From positions 1,984,001 to 2,048,000 of the forward strand of contig JAWKIJ010000001.1 of the NCBI GenBank assembly GCA_041394325.1: DNA of 64,000 bases, in the 5' to 3' direction. Made by a program: the position numbers and the translations under genes. The notes beneath the pieces were generated by a model. The model made no database searches. It was not told the origin of the DNA and saw only the letters and a list, made by a program, of their open reading frames with translations. Each line of letters opens with the position of its first letter. Positions within the stretch are counted from its first letter, which is position 1. The DNA comes from JAWKIJ01 sp041394325. Lineage in GTDB: Bacteria; Actinomycetota; Acidimicrobiia; Acidimicrobiales; Microtrichaceae. Of this stretch, positions 26,285 to 34,674 are shown in pieces.

Positions 26285-26952
26285 GCGCGCCCAGCGTGGG
26301 CATCCTGCACACTCCAGGGACCAACTCCCACGTCGAGACGGCGTTCGCATTCGAGCGTGTCGGGGCTTCGGCCCGCTACGTGATGATGGCGTCGCTCCTC
26401 GACGGGACGGATCGTCTGGACCGTTACGACGTCGTGTGTCTGCCCGGCGGCTTCAGCTACGGCGACCATCTCGGCGCGGGTGCCGTCGCAGGGGCGCGTC
26501 TGCGCTGGACGTTCGCCGATCAACTCGCCGCGTTGGCGGGCCGACCGGTCATCGCGATCTGCAACGGGTTCCAGGTCGCCGTCCGCGCCGGCCTGTTCGG
26601 TGATGGTGTCACGCTCACGACCAATCTCAACGGCACGTTCCGCAACCTTCGACACCAACCGCACGTCGTCGACCCCGCTGCCGGCTCGCCGTGGCTGGCT
26701 GGCCTGGAGGGTGCGACCCTCCGGTTCCCGTGCGCGCACGGCGAGGGCCGGTTCCTGTTCGAGAGTGCCGACGGCTGGCGCCCGGCATTGCGATATCCGC
26801 CCGGTGAGAACCCCGACGGGTCGGCCGAGGACATCGCGGGGATCGTGACCGCCGACGGGCTGACCTTCGGACTCATGGACCATCCCGAGCGTGCACCCGA
26901 CGACGACACGGTGTTGGAGATCTTCCGCAACGGTGTGAGTGCGGCACGATGA
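26281..26952 (+). CDS. purQ: Phosphoribosylformylglycinamidine synthase glutaminase subunit PurQ
   Basis: A class I glutaminase that feeds ammonia to PurL. Seen in 223 residues: SVGILHTPGTNSHVETAFAF (the family's 'APGTNCxxE' strand with Ser for Cys), CLPGGFSYGDHLGAGAVAGA, the nucleophile Cys in AICNGFQVAVRAGLFGD, and the catalytic His/Glu pair region GLMDHPERA. PCAHGEGRFLF matches the PurQ-specific HGEGR motif. The GTG at 26281 overlaps the stop of the PurL tail, consistent with stoichiometric PurL-PurQ synthesis. Confidence 0.93.
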   Translation: MSAPSVGILHTPGTNSHVETAFAFERVGASARYVMMASLLDGTDRLDRYDVVCLPGGFSYGDHLGAGAVAGARLRWTFADQLAALAGRPVIAICNGFQVAVRAGLFGDGVTLTTNLNGTFRNLRHQPHVVDPAAGSPWLAGLEGATLRFPCAHGEGRFLFESADGWRPALRYPPGENPDGSAEDIAGIVTADGLTFGLMDHPERAPDDDTVLEIFRNGVSAAR

Positions 26953-27067
26953 CCGGAGCACGACTCCGGCACCGATCGGCTTTCCGTCACACGCCTCGAT
27001 CTGGGCAAATAGGCTCATTCGCCTTCATGTCCTTGTGGCTTCCCCGTCTCGAACCGACCACCACCTC

Positions 27068-28489
27068 ATGACGTCGGTGTCGCGCTCCCCGTGGGCCGTT
27101 CGTCGCCGCTCGCGTGCGCACGGGCACGCCTGGCGGCGTGTGCTGGTGTCGACCACGGTGGTGGTGACGGTGTTGCCGGGGGTGCTCGCCGCCGCCCCCG
27201 CGTCGGCCCAAGGGGCGACGGGCGCCCCGGCGGCCACCGACCGATCCGCGTCGACGCCCTCCACGAGCGCTCCGGTGGACCGTCGGCACCGACGAGCGGC
27301 GCAGAAGGTCGACGTCGCACGTGCCGATGCCGATCAGGTGGAGGCGCTGATGGCCGACACCGCGGCGCGCGAGCAGCGGGCTCTTTCCGCGTTGGCGGCG
27401 GCTCGCGAGCTTCAAGCGGCGACGGATGCGGCGGTCGACGAGGCGAAGGCGCGTGAGCGGGTCGCCGCCGACGCCGCGGCGGTCGCCGACCGCAACATGC
27501 GACAGGCCGCGGTGGTCGCGTACATCGGTGCGGACCGTCGTTCGCCGTTGGGCATCCTGACCGCCGGCGATTCCAGCGATATGGCCTGGCGGGTCACCCT
27601 CCTCGACCGGGAGCAGAACCGGATGGCTCAACTCCTGCGGCGGCAACGCTCCGCGCATCGGGAGTTGCGGCGCCGACGTGCGGCCCTCGACGAAGCGGCC
27701 GCCGCGCGCCGGGCGGGTGACGACGCCGACCGGGAGGTGCGCACGATCGGCGCGCTGCGCGCCAACCAACAGGCGGTCCTCGTCGCCGTGAACGGGCGAT
27801 TGGAGGCGGCGGTGTCGGAGGCGGACGCGTTGGCCCAGGTCGACGCCGCCGCGGCGAGGGCGCTTCGCGACCGTGAGGAGAACCTCGCGGCGACCGCCCG
27901 GAAGTACGTGCCCGTCTCGGCGCGTCGGTCGACGTCGAAGGCCCCCACCTCGGCGGTACCGGGTCGCTCGACCGCCCAACCGGTGGCGTCGGTCCCCGCG
28001 CCGTCGACCGCCTCCGCGCCCGTCACCACACCGGCGGGCTCGCCCTCGGTCCCTCCCACGACCACCTCGCCGCCGGTTGTGATCCCCGTTCCCCAACCGG
28101 TCGACACCGTCGTCGCCGCAGGTTTCGTGGTGGCCCGCGCGATCGCACCGCAGGTGAGCGCGATGGTGAGCGCGGCTGCGGTCGTCGGTCTCCGGCTGGG
28201 CGGGAGCGCCTATCGGGACGTCAACCGGCAGATCGAGTTGCGTCGCCAGCACTGCGGTACCGACGACTATTCGATCTGGTTGATGCCGTCCGGCCAGTGC
28301 CGACCGCCGACGGCCGTTCCGGGGCGTTCGATGCACGAAAAGGGTCTCGCGCTCGACATCACCTGCAATGGGACGCTCATCGGCACGAGGAGCGATCCTT
28401 GCTTCGTGTGGTTGCAGGCGAACGCGGCGTCGTTCGGGTTGCGGAACCTCCCGTCGGAGCCGTGGCACTGGAGCACGACCGGAAGCTGA
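27068..28489 (+). CDS. Secreted D-Ala-D-Ala carboxypeptidase-like protein (M15B/VanY) with coiled coil
   Basis: A 473-residue exported protein. Seen: signal peptide (VLVSTTVVVTVLPGVLAAAP, cleavage near ASAQG), an Ala/Arg/Glu-rich coiled coil of roughly 220 residues of the NlpC/P60 or FtsX-associated type, a Pro/Ser/Thr linker, then an M15 peptidase domain with MHEKGLALDITCNGTLIG (zinc His and Asp) and the C-terminal LPSEPWHWSTTGS (zinc His). It probably trims peptidoglycan stem peptides or acts in septum remodelling. The ATG at 27068 is inferred from signal-peptide position; no ribosome-binding site is obvious, so the start is moderately sure. Confidence 0.82.
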   Translation: MTSVSRSPWAVRRRSRAHGHAWRRVLVSTTVVVTVLPGVLAAAPASAQGATGAPAATDRSASTPSTSAPVDRRHRRAAQKVDVARADADQVEALMADTAAREQRALSALAAARELQAATDAAVDEAKARERVAADAAAVADRNMRQAAVVAYIGADRRSPLGILTAGDSSDMAWRVTLLDREQNRMAQLLRRQRSAHRELRRRRAALDEAAAARRAGDDADREVRTIGALRANQQAVLVAVNGRLEAAVSEADALAQVDAAAARALRDREENLAATARKYVPVSARRSTSKAPTSAVPGRSTAQPVASVPAPSTASAPVTTPAGSPSVPPTTTSPPVVIPVPQPVDTVVAAGFVVARAIAPQVSAMVSAAAVVGLRLGGSAYRDVNRQIELRRQHCGTDDYSIWLMPSGQCRPPTAVPGRSMHEKGLALDITCNGTLIGTRSDPCFVWLQANAASFGLRNLPSEPWHWSTTGS

Positions 28490-28530
28490 GCCGTGGCGGC
28501 CCCGCGTCCGTTACGCTCGACGGACCATCT

Positions 28531-29769
28531 ATGGACGATCGCCCTCGAAGTCTTCGCACCATGCTCTCGGAGGCGAAGGACACCTCCGAGCTCATGGTGG
28601 ATCTGGCGTACGCCGCGGTGTACTTCAACGACCCGGGGATGTGCGAGGAGGTGGTCCAACTCGAGGATCGTCTCACCGGCCTGGTGCAGGACATGCGCAC
28701 CGTGTGCATCCTCGCGGTCCGTCGTCCGAGCGAGGCCGAGTCGATGGCGTCGGTGTTGGGGGTCGTCTCGGCGATCGAGGCGATCGGCAACTCGGCCATC
28801 GACATCACGCGCATCGTCACGCATCGCCTGGGGATCCCCGACGAGTTGATCGCCGACCTGTCCAACGCCGAGGAGGTGTCGCACCGGGTGTGGGTGCGCG
28901 AGGGCAGCCACATGGCGAATCGTCCGGTGGCGTCGTTGGAGCTTCCGGTTGCCACCGGGTTGCGAATCATGGCGATCCGGCGCGGTCGGGACTGGGTCAC
29001 CGAGATCGACGGCGATCTGGTGCTGCTTCCGGGTGACGTGTTGTTCCTCCGCGGGTCCCCTCCGGGTATCGCGCGTCTTCACGAACTGGCTGCGGCACCC
29101 ACGTGGAGCCCCCCTCCGGCTCCGCCCCCCGGGGTGATCTCCGATCTCGACCGCGCGGTGGACGTTCTCGTCGAGATGAAGAACATCTCGGAGGTGGCGG
29201 TGGGTCTGGCCTATTCGGCGTTGGCGTTGCGCGACCGGGGGCTGGCGGCCGAGGTCGGCCACCTCGCATCACGTCTGGACGAGATGAAGGACCATCTGCA
29301 GCTCTGGGTGCTTCGGGCGAGCGCGTCCGACGTCGATCCGTCGTCGCTGCGCGGGCTGCTGCAGCTCTCCCACGCGACCGAGGAGTTGGGCGACCAGGCG
29401 TCGCAGATGGTCGAATTGGTCGACGGCGAGTGGGACGTGCATCCGATCGTCGCGATGGCGCTGGGTGAGAGCGACGAGGTCGTGGTGCGGATGCCGGTGG
29501 CCGACGGTGCACCACTCGCGGGCAGCCCGTTGGGCGAGGCCCAGATCGACATCGAGCCGGGGTTCCACGTCCTCGCACTGCTGCGGCGGGGCCAGTACCT
29601 GTACCGGCCGCGCTCCTATGTGGTCTTCGAGCCGGGCGACGAGGTGATCGCGTCCGGTCCTCACGAGGGGCGGAGGCGACTGGCCGAGTTGTTCGGTTGG
29701 CGTCTCCTCGAGGTCGACGACGACGAGGCGGGCAACGGCCTCGAGCTCGAACCCATTCGCGTGTCGTGA
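28531..29769 (+). CDS. PhoU-TrkA_C tandem protein, likely cation-channel regulator
   Basis: A 412-residue soluble protein built from two copies of a PhoU-like helical domain plus a TrkA_C (RCK-C) domain, the COG3273-type architecture. Copy one: MLSEAKDTSELMVDLAYAAV, then NRPVASLELPVATGLRIMAI and LVLLPGDVLFLRGSPPGIAR. Copy two: LVEMKNISEVAVGLAYSALA, then GSPLGEAQIDIEPGFHVLAL and YVVFEPGDEVIASGPHEGRR. RCK-C domains bind small ligands such as c-di-AMP or ions. No transmembrane partner is adjacent, so the target is unknown. The ATG at 28531 begins the first helix. Its TGA overlaps the mca GTG (GTGA). Confidence 0.8.
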   Translation: MDDRPRSLRTMLSEAKDTSELMVDLAYAAVYFNDPGMCEEVVQLEDRLTGLVQDMRTVCILAVRRPSEAESMASVLGVVSAIEAIGNSAIDITRIVTHRLGIPDELIADLSNAEEVSHRVWVREGSHMANRPVASLELPVATGLRIMAIRRGRDWVTEIDGDLVLLPGDVLFLRGSPPGIARLHELAAAPTWSPPPAPPPGVISDLDRAVDVLVEMKNISEVAVGLAYSALALRDRGLAAEVGHLASRLDEMKDHLQLWVLRASASDVDPSSLRGLLQLSHATEELGDQASQMVELVDGEWDVHPIVAMALGESDEVVVRMPVADGAPLAGSPLGEAQIDIEPGFHVLALLRRGQYLYRPRSYVVFEPGDEVIASGPHEGRRRLAELFGWRLLEVDDDEAGNGLELEPIRVS

Positions 29770-30806
29770 GCGGGTTGTACACCGCGGTCGGTGCGGGGCT
29801 CCGGTTGATGACGGTGCACGCGCATCCCGACGACGAGGCGTCCAAGGGCGCGGCGATGGTGGCGCACTACCGCGCGGAGGGGGTCGAGGCGACACTCGTG
29901 TGCTGCACCGGCGGCGAGCAGGGGTCGATTCTCAACCCGGCGATGGACCGTCCCGAGGTTCGGGCCAACCTGGCAGCGGTGCGCGCCGGAGAGCTCGCCC
30001 GGTCGGCTGCGATCATCGGCTTCGACCACGTCGACCTGCTCGGCTATCACGACTCCGGGATGCCCGACTCGCCGCGGCCCGACGCGGAGGGCGAGTCCGC
30101 GGCGACGGACCGGGCCGAATCGCCCGCCGAGGAGACGCCGGATCCCACTCATTTCGCGAACGCCCCCTTGGACGAGGCGGTCGGCCGGCTGGTGAAATTG
30201 ATCCGGTTACGTCAGCCCCATGTGGTCGTCACCTACGGCGACGACCAGGGCTTCTACCCCCACCCCGATCACATACGGGTGCACGACGTGTGCGTGAGGG
30301 CGTTCGACCGGGCGGCGGATCCGGCGTGGTATCCCGGCGCGGGCGATCCCTGGCAGCCGTCGAAGATGTACTACTCGGTGTGGTCGTTGGGGCGTATCCG
30401 GGCGGTGCACGAGGCGATCCTGGCGCTCGGCAGGAAGTCCCCCTACGACGAGCGGTGGTTCGAGCGGGGCGACCAGGACCATCGGATCACCACGAAGGTC
30501 GACGTCGGCGCCTACCTCGGAGTGCGTGACGGCGCGCTGCGTGCCCACGCCACCCAGATCGACCCGGCCGAGCCGTTCTGGTTCGCGTTGACCCCGAGGA
30601 GACGGCGGCGGTCTACTGCTGGGACGACTACATCCTCGCCCGGTCGACCGTCGACGTCGAGCTCCCCGAGGACGACCTGTTCGCCGGGCTCCGCCAGAGC
30701 CGCGTCGGCCGGGCAGACCTGCTGCCGGACGGTCCTGACGGTGTGGCCGCAGCGTCGCTGCCGTCGCGGTCCCGGTCGTTCCCACCACGTAGGGTGCCGG
30801 AGGTGA
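29766..30806 (+). CDS. mca: Mycothiol S-conjugate amidase, internally frame-broken
   Basis: Mca cleaves mycothiol S-conjugates to release mercapturic acids, a detoxification step in actinobacteria; it is a zinc PIG-L enzyme. Seen: RLMTVHAHPDDEASKGAAMV with the zinc motif, VCCTGGEQGSILNPAMDRPE, GYHDSGMPDSP, YGDDQGFYPHPDHIRVHDVC and QIDPAEPFWFAL. At the C-run 30592-30595 one missing C breaks the frame; restoring it gives PEETAAVYCWDDYILARSTV, the family C terminus. The annotated stop at 30804-30806 overlaps the next gene's GTG, so a second compensating shift is likely before it. GTG 29766 overlaps the previous stop. Confidence 0.85.
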   Translation: MSGLYTAVGAGLRLMTVHAHPDDEASKGAAMVAHYRAEGVEATLVCCTGGEQGSILNPAMDRPEVRANLAAVRAGELARSAAIIGFDHVDLLGYHDSGMPDSPRPDAEGESAATDRAESPAEETPDPTHFANAPLDEAVGRLVKLIRLRQPHVVVTYGDDQGFYPHPDHIRVHDVCVRAFDRAADPAWYPGAGDPWQPSKMYYSVWSLGRIRAVHEAILALGRKSPYDERWFERGDQDHRITTKVDVGAYLGVRDGALRAHATQIDPAEPFWFALTPRRRRRSTAGTTTSSPGRPSTSSSPRTTCSPGSARAASAGQTCCRTVLTVWPQRRCRRGPGRSHHVGCRR

Positions 30807-31644
30807 GCACCGAGGGGACTCTGGCCGAGCGGCTCGGCTACACGGCCGAGGACCGGCTGGTGGTCGTCAACTGTGACGATCTCGGCCTCTCCCACTCGGG
30901 CAACGTCGGTTGCCTCCGAGCGATGCGCGAGGGTATCGCCACCAGCGCGACGCTGATGGTGCCGTGCCCGTGGTCCGCGCCGCGGTCGCCGAGCTGGACG
31001 GCGAGGACGTCGGCGTTCATCTCACGCTCAACGCCGAGTACGGGTCGTACCGTTGGGGTCCGATCACCCACGCCCCGTCGCTGCTCGATGGCGACGGGGG
31101 CTTCCCCCGCACGGTGGCCGACGTGTGGGATCACGCCGACCTCGACGAGGTGCGGAGGGAGTGTCAGGCACAGGTCGAGAGGGCCGGGTTGTGGGGTGTC
31201 GACGTCACCCATCTCGACAGTCACATGGGCACGCTGCAGTTGCGCCCCGAGTTCTTCGACGTCTATCTCGACCTTGCGGTGGAGTTCGGGCTTCCGCTGC
31301 GGATGGCTCCTGCGTCGGCGGAGCGGGCGGCGGGCTTTCCCTTTCGGCGGCTCGCTGCCGAGGAGGGTGTGGTGTTTCCCGACCACTTCGTGTACGTGGG
31401 CGGCGTGGGGTCTCGCGGCGCGATCGACAAGGTGGTCTCGGCGCTTCGTCCGGGGGTGACCGAGCTGTACGTCCATCCGGCGGTGGACACCGCCGAGTTG
31501 CGGGCGACCGGGACCGATTGGGAGGCCCGCGTGGACGATCTCGCGCTCGTCGCGTCCGATGGCCCACTCGCCGCGGCTCTGGCTTCCCAGGGTGCCCACC
31601 TGATCGGCTGGCGGGAGATGCGTGACCTGATGCGGGAGGGGTGA
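30803..31644 (+). CDS. ChbG/HpnK-family carbohydrate deacetylase (YdjC-like), frame-broken
   Basis: A YdjC/ChbG-type metal-dependent deacetylase of acetylated sugars. Seen: LVVVNCDDLGLSHSGNVGCL with the diagnostic 'DDxG' metal motif, EDVGVHLTLNAEY with the His ligand, VTHLDSHMGTLQLRPEFFDV with the second His pair, and TELYVHPAVDTAELRATGTD carrying the late His. A one-base loss at the G-run near 30973 separates MVPCPW from VRAAVAELDG; restoring G gives one continuous frame. The GTG at 30803 overlaps the mca stop. Adjacent Mca and ChbG suggest amino-sugar deacetylation or turnover, possibly of mycothiol-related glycosides, which is inference. Confidence 0.83.
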
Positions 31645-31676
31645 GCGGGGGCGATCGGCCGGTGCATCGGTGGGTT

Positions 31677-31695
31677 CGACACCGCGCGGGTGTCG
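31677..31695. terminator. Hairpin between convergent genes
   Basis: CGACACC (31677-31683) pairs with GGTGTCG (31689-31695) around a GCGCG loop, between the convergent chbG-like and nuclease genes. There is no T-run. Confidence 0.4.
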
Positions 31696-31732
31696 GTGTC
31701 GGCGGAACGGTGGTCGCGCCTTGGTGCGGTGT

Positions 31733-32419
31733 TCACGACTGTTCGAGGGGGCATGCGCTCCAGAGTCCCCGGCCGGCGGCGCGTGCCTGTCGGGCGGCGT
31801 CGGCGAAGCGGGCGGTGTAGCTGACGTTGGGCGGGACGGTGAGGGTGTGTGCGTAGCCGTCGAGGACCATCTGCACGTTGACGAACAGCCCGTCCGATGC
31901 CCGAAACACGTAGGCGAGGGTCCGTCCGTAGCGGTCCTCTCGTTCGGTGTCGCGTTCGAGCCGCACACGGCTTCGGGGTGGGATGAGCGTGGCGAGGTGG
32001 CGGCTTGCCTCCTTGCCGTAGCACTGGACCGGTCGCCGCGGGTCGACGCTTTCTGGGGTGTCGAAGCCGATCATCCGGACTCTCAGCCGGGAATCACCCG
32101 CTCGTGCGACGATCGTGTCGCCGTCCACGATTCGTTCGACGATCGCGTTTGCGGTGACGGCGTCTCTGCCCCGCCGGTCGTTGTCGCCCGCCGGTGAGCG
32201 TGAGCAGCCGGTGACGAGGAGCGCCGAAACGGTGAGGGTGACGGCGAGGGCGGCCCCGAGGGCAGCCCGGCTCGGTGGTCGCGGTGGGTGCCCCGAGGTC
32301 CGCCGCTGCGGGTGCGGAGCGCTTGGAGTGGAGGGCCCGTCGGGGACCGGATCCTCAGACGCGGCGCAGGATGGTGCCGGTGCCGAGGCCGCCGCCGCAG
32401 CACATCGTGATGAGGGCAT
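31733..32419 (-). CDS. Secreted thermonuclease-like (SNase) lipoprotein
   Basis: A 228-residue protein whose C-terminal part is a staphylococcal-nuclease-like domain: ANAIVERIVDGDTIVARAGD (catalytic Asp region), RVRMIGFDTPESVDP (Arg and the DTPE motif), CYGKEASRHLATLI and EREDRYGRTLAYVF (second Arg). A hydrophobic segment (AALGAALAVTLTVSALLV) followed by TGCSRS forms a lipobox, so it is predicted to be lipid-anchored outside the cell. The only ATG in frame, at 32419, gives a long 50-residue N region and overlaps the 3' end of the thiolase gene by 65 bases; a nearer start may be hidden by an indel. Confidence 0.78.
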   Translation of the reverse strand: MPSSRCAAAAASAPAPSCAASEDPVPDGPSTPSAPHPQRRTSGHPPRPPSRAALGAALAVTLTVSALLVTGCSRSPAGDNDRRGRDAVTANAIVERIVDGDTIVARAGDSRLRVRMIGFDTPESVDPRRPVQCYGKEASRHLATLIPPRSRVRLERDTEREDRYGRTLAYVFRASDGLFVNVQMVLDGYAHTLTVPPNVSYTARFADAARQARAAGRGLWSACPLEQS

Positions 32420-33533
32420 GGGTGCCGTCCGTCCGGTCGAGTTCGTGGAGGGCCTTGGTCATGAGGAACGCCCCGGTTGCGCCGAGCGGGTGTCCCAAGG
32501 CGATAGCGCCCCCGTTCGGGTTGGTGGTCGCGGGGTCGGCGTCGAGCTCGCGCATCCACGCGAGCGCGACGCTGGCGAAGGCCTCGTTGATCTCGGTGAG
32601 GTCGATGTCGGCGATGCCGAGGCCGGTGCGGTCGAACAGGTGGCGGGTGACGTCGATGGGACCGGTGAGCATGGTGGTGGGGTCGACCCCGATGAGTGCC
32701 GTGTCGAGCACGGCGGCCCGACCCACGAGCCCCAACGCGTTTGCCGCGTCGCGGTTTGCGAGCAGCACTGCCGCCGCACCGTCGGAGATCTGGCTGGCCG
32801 TGCCCGCCGTGTGGACGCCGTCGTCGCGGGCGACGGCCTGGAGCGCTCCGAGCGCTTCGAGGGTGGTGTCGCGGAGGCCTTCGTCGCGCCCGACCGTTCG
32901 GGTCTCGCCGGTGGGGGATCCCTCGTCATCGAGTACCGGCGCCTCGATCGGCACGACCTGCGTGTCGAAACGGCCTTCGGCCCATGCGGCGGCCGCCCGT
33001 CGTTGTGATTCGACGCCGAACGCATCCGCTTCGGCGCGGGTGATACCCCATCGGTCGGCGATGCGTTCGGCGCCTTCGAACTGTGAGGCGAACTCGTAGC
33101 GGGCGAAGTACGACTTGGGGATCGGTACGCCGAGGCCGAGCTTCTTCGACGAGTTGGCACCGATGGGGATGCGACTCATGGACTCGACCCCGCACGCGAT
33201 CGCGACGTCGACGACACCGGCACCTACCAGCGCGGTGGCGACGTTGACCGCCTGTTGGGACGATCCGCACTGCGTGTCGACGGTGGTGGCGGCGACCTCC
33301 TTGGGAAAGCCCGCCGTGAGCCAGGCGGTGCGGGTCACGTTGAAGGACTGCTCGCCCACCTGGCTGACACAACCGCCCACCACCTGGCCGACCGCCGCGG
33401 GGTCGACCCCGGTGCGCTCGACGAGGGCACCGAGGGTGTGCGCCAGGAGGTCGGCCGGGTGTACGCCGCGGAGGCCGCCTCCGCGGCGGCCGATCGGTGT
33501 GCGGACTCCGTCGATGAGGAGGATCTCGGTCAT
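32355..33533 (-). CDS. Acetyl-CoA acetyltransferase (thiolase family)
   Basis: A 392-residue thiolase. Seen: the nucleophile Cys89 in VDTQCGSSQQAVNVATALV, the loop GVESMSRIPIG, EINEAFASVALAW, the His-containing NPNGGAIALGHPLGATGAF and the C-terminal catalytic CGGGLGTG. Degradative thiolases cleave 3-ketoacyl-CoA with CoA; several homologues act in steroid or fatty-acid breakdown, which suits the lipid genes in this window, but chain specificity cannot be read. The ATG at 33533 is six bases after a minus-strand TACCGT, a leaderless start. The secreted nuclease overlaps its 3' end. Confidence 0.93.
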   Translation of the reverse strand: MTEILLIDGVRTPIGRRGGGLRGVHPADLLAHTLGALVERTGVDPAAVGQVVGGCVSQVGEQSFNVTRTAWLTAGFPKEVAATTVDTQCGSSQQAVNVATALVGAGVVDVAIACGVESMSRIPIGANSSKKLGLGVPIPKSYFARYEFASQFEGAERIADRWGITRAEADAFGVESQRRAAAAWAEGRFDTQVVPIEAPVLDDEGSPTGETRTVGRDEGLRDTTLEALGALQAVARDDGVHTAGTASQISDGAAAVLLANRDAANALGLVGRAAVLDTALIGVDPTTMLTGPIDVTRHLFDRTGLGIADIDLTEINEAFASVALAWMRELDADPATTNPNGGAIALGHPLGATGAFLMTKALHELDRTDGTHALITMCCGGGLGTGTILRRV

Positions 33534-33539
33534 GGGGTC

Positions 33540-33545
33540 ACGGTA
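33540..33545 (-). promoter_or_regulatory. Leaderless -10 (TACCGT) of the thiolase gene
   Basis: TACCGT on the minus strand ends six bases before the ATG at 33533. Confidence 0.5.
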
Positions 33546-33585
33546 CTGCCGTGACGGCCTGCCGGATCCGGTACCGCCTCGCGGC

Positions 33586-33843
33586 TCATGCCGCCGTGGC
33601 CCGCACCGGCCGGGCTCCGTGAACGTGAAGGCGCTCACGGGGGTCGTCGGAGAGTTCGGCACTGTCGAAGCGTCGGGTGCACGAACGGAGGGCCAACCGC
33701 GCCTGGGCGATGCCGCGGCGGGCGACCTCGAGGCGGTCCTGCCCCGCCGCGGAGGTGTCGCCGGTGCGGGGGACGTCGGTGTCGGCCACGACCTCGAGAT
33801 CCTCGCCGACGAGCATGAGCTGCGTATTCATGGTTTCCATCAT
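33586..33843 (-). CDS. Small hypothetical protein (85 aa)
   Basis: Not recognised. The frame has strongly GC-biased third positions and reads MMETMNTQLMLVGEDLEVV, then AAGQDRLEVARRGIAQARLA and RRFDSAELSDDPRERLHVHG, soluble and mixed-charge. The start could be 33843, 33840 or 33831; no good ribosome-binding site distinguishes them. It lies between the thiolase gene and the left end of the IS element, so its upstream region may have been altered by the insertion. Confidence 0.5.
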   Translation of the reverse strand: MMETMNTQLMLVGEDLEVVADTDVPRTGDTSAAGQDRLEVARRGIAQARLALRSCTRRFDSAELSDDPRERLHVHGARPVRATAA

Positions 33844-33875
33844 GAACACGACCACTGACACTCAGAATGGGATGT

Positions 33876-33898
33876 TGAACCGCCCTGGGTTACGTGAC
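33876..33898. repeat. Extra copy of the IS left terminal repeat
   Basis: TGAACCGCCCTGGGTTACGT (start of this copy) is directly followed by the left terminal repeat of the IS element, giving a head-to-tail pair of IS ends that differ at two positions over 23 bases. Confidence 0.65.
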
Positions 33899-33926
33899 TG
33901 AACCGCCCCGGGTCGCGTGACTGCTC
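33899..33926. repeat. IS left terminal inverted repeat
   Basis: This 28-base end begins TGAACCGCCCCGGGTCGCGT and matches the reverse complement of 34589-34616 at 26 positions. Confidence 0.8.
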
Positions 33927-33938
33927 CTCCTTGAGAGG

Positions 33939-34277
33939 ATGGAGCACATGTCAGGAGTTGGTAGAGGGAAGCGGTATCCGGCCGAGCTGCGGGAGCGGGC
34001 GGTGCGGATGGTCTTCGACCACCAGGGTGACTACCCGTCACAGTGGGCCGCGATCGGTGAGATTGCCGGGAAGCTCGGCGTGCATCGCGAGACGCTGAGG
34101 GTGTGGGTTCGCCGCGCCGAGGTCGATGGCGGACACCGGGCGGGCGTGAGGACCGAGGAGCGTGAACGGATCAAGCAGTTGGAGCGGGAGAACCGCGAGC
34201 TGCGCCGGGCGAACGAGATCCTGAAGGCGGCGTCGGCCTTCTTCGGGGCGGAGCTCGACCGCCAGTCCAAGAGGTGA
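33939..34277 (+). CDS. IS3-family transposase OrfA
   Basis: A 112-residue OrfA. Seen: RYPAELRERAVRMVFDHQGD, the helix-turn-helix that binds the terminal repeats (AIGEIAGKLGVHRETLRVWV), and a leucine-zipper region RIKQLERENRELRRANEILK ending in KAASAFFGAELDRQSKR, the usual OrfA C terminus. Length is typical and complete. The ATG at 33939 or 33948 are both possible starts. Its stop overlaps the start of the orfB remnant in the -1 frame, as in IS3 elements that make OrfAB by programmed frameshifting, though the downstream partner is deleted. Confidence 0.85.
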   Translation: MEHMSGVGRGKRYPAELRERAVRMVFDHQGDYPSQWAAIGEIAGKLGVHRETLRVWVRRAEVDGGHRAGVRTEERERIKQLERENRELRRANEILKAASAFFGAELDRQSKR

Positions 34278-34585
34278 TCGCGTTCAACGCCGAGCGGCTC
34301 GCCGCCAACGACATCGTCGCGTCGGTCGGTTCCAAGGGTGACAGCTACGACAACGCCCTCGCCGAGAGCTTCAACGGGCTCTACAAGTGGGAGCTCATCT
34401 ACCGGCACGGACCATGGCGAGGCCTCGAGGACGTCGAGTTCACGGCCATGACCTACATCGACTGGTTCAACCACCAGCGGCTCCACGGCACCATCACCGC
34501 CGACCCCGGCTACACGACCCCGGCAGCGGTCGAAGACACCTACTACCGTCAGAACCACCCAGCCACCGAGCTGGTCACCCAATAA
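34274..34585 (+). pseudogene. IS3-family OrfB remnant (C-terminal part of rve domain)
   Basis: Only about 103 residues remain of a roughly 280-residue OrfB. The first residues (VIAFNAERL) combine the OrfB N-terminal start with sequence that normally comes just before the last catalytic region. After this come VASVGSKGDSYDNALAESFN, containing the final Glu of the DDE triad, and the family C terminus YIDWFNHQRLHGTITADPGY. Both catalytic Asp residues and the HTH_21 region are absent. The frame stays open across the junction, so the deletion is in frame. Confidence 0.8.
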
Positions 34586-34588
34586 CAC

Positions 34589-34616
34589 GAGCGGTCACGC
34601 AACCCGGGGCGGTTCA
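34589..34616. repeat. IS right terminal inverted repeat
   Basis: This 28-base end, GAGCGGTCACGCAACCCGGG in its first part, is inverted relative to 33899-33926. Confidence 0.8.
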
Positions 34617-34674
34617 GGCCTCTTGCTGTCCAGGCCCGACTTCTAACGGGTGAGCCGCAGGGGCGCAGGGCGCG

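Larger units (their letters stand above)
33899..34616 (+). mobile_element. Internally deleted IS3-family insertion sequence (718 bp)
   Basis: Terminal inverted repeats of 28 bases (33899-33926 and 34589-34616, 26 of 28 matching, both beginning TGAACCGCCCCGGGT) bound an IS3-type orfA and a short orfB remnant. A full IS3-family element would be about 1.2-1.3 kb, so roughly 0.6 kb of orfB is missing. No target-site duplication is visible at either candidate left boundary. The element cannot encode a full DDE transposase, so it would depend on a transposase supplied in trans. Confidence 0.8.

Noticed and set aside
23314..27018. A 1234-residue minus-strand frame across purL and purQ
   Set aside because: It is antisense to strongly conserved purL/purQ motifs, Arg/His/Gly-rich and motif-free; a shadow of GC-rich codons.
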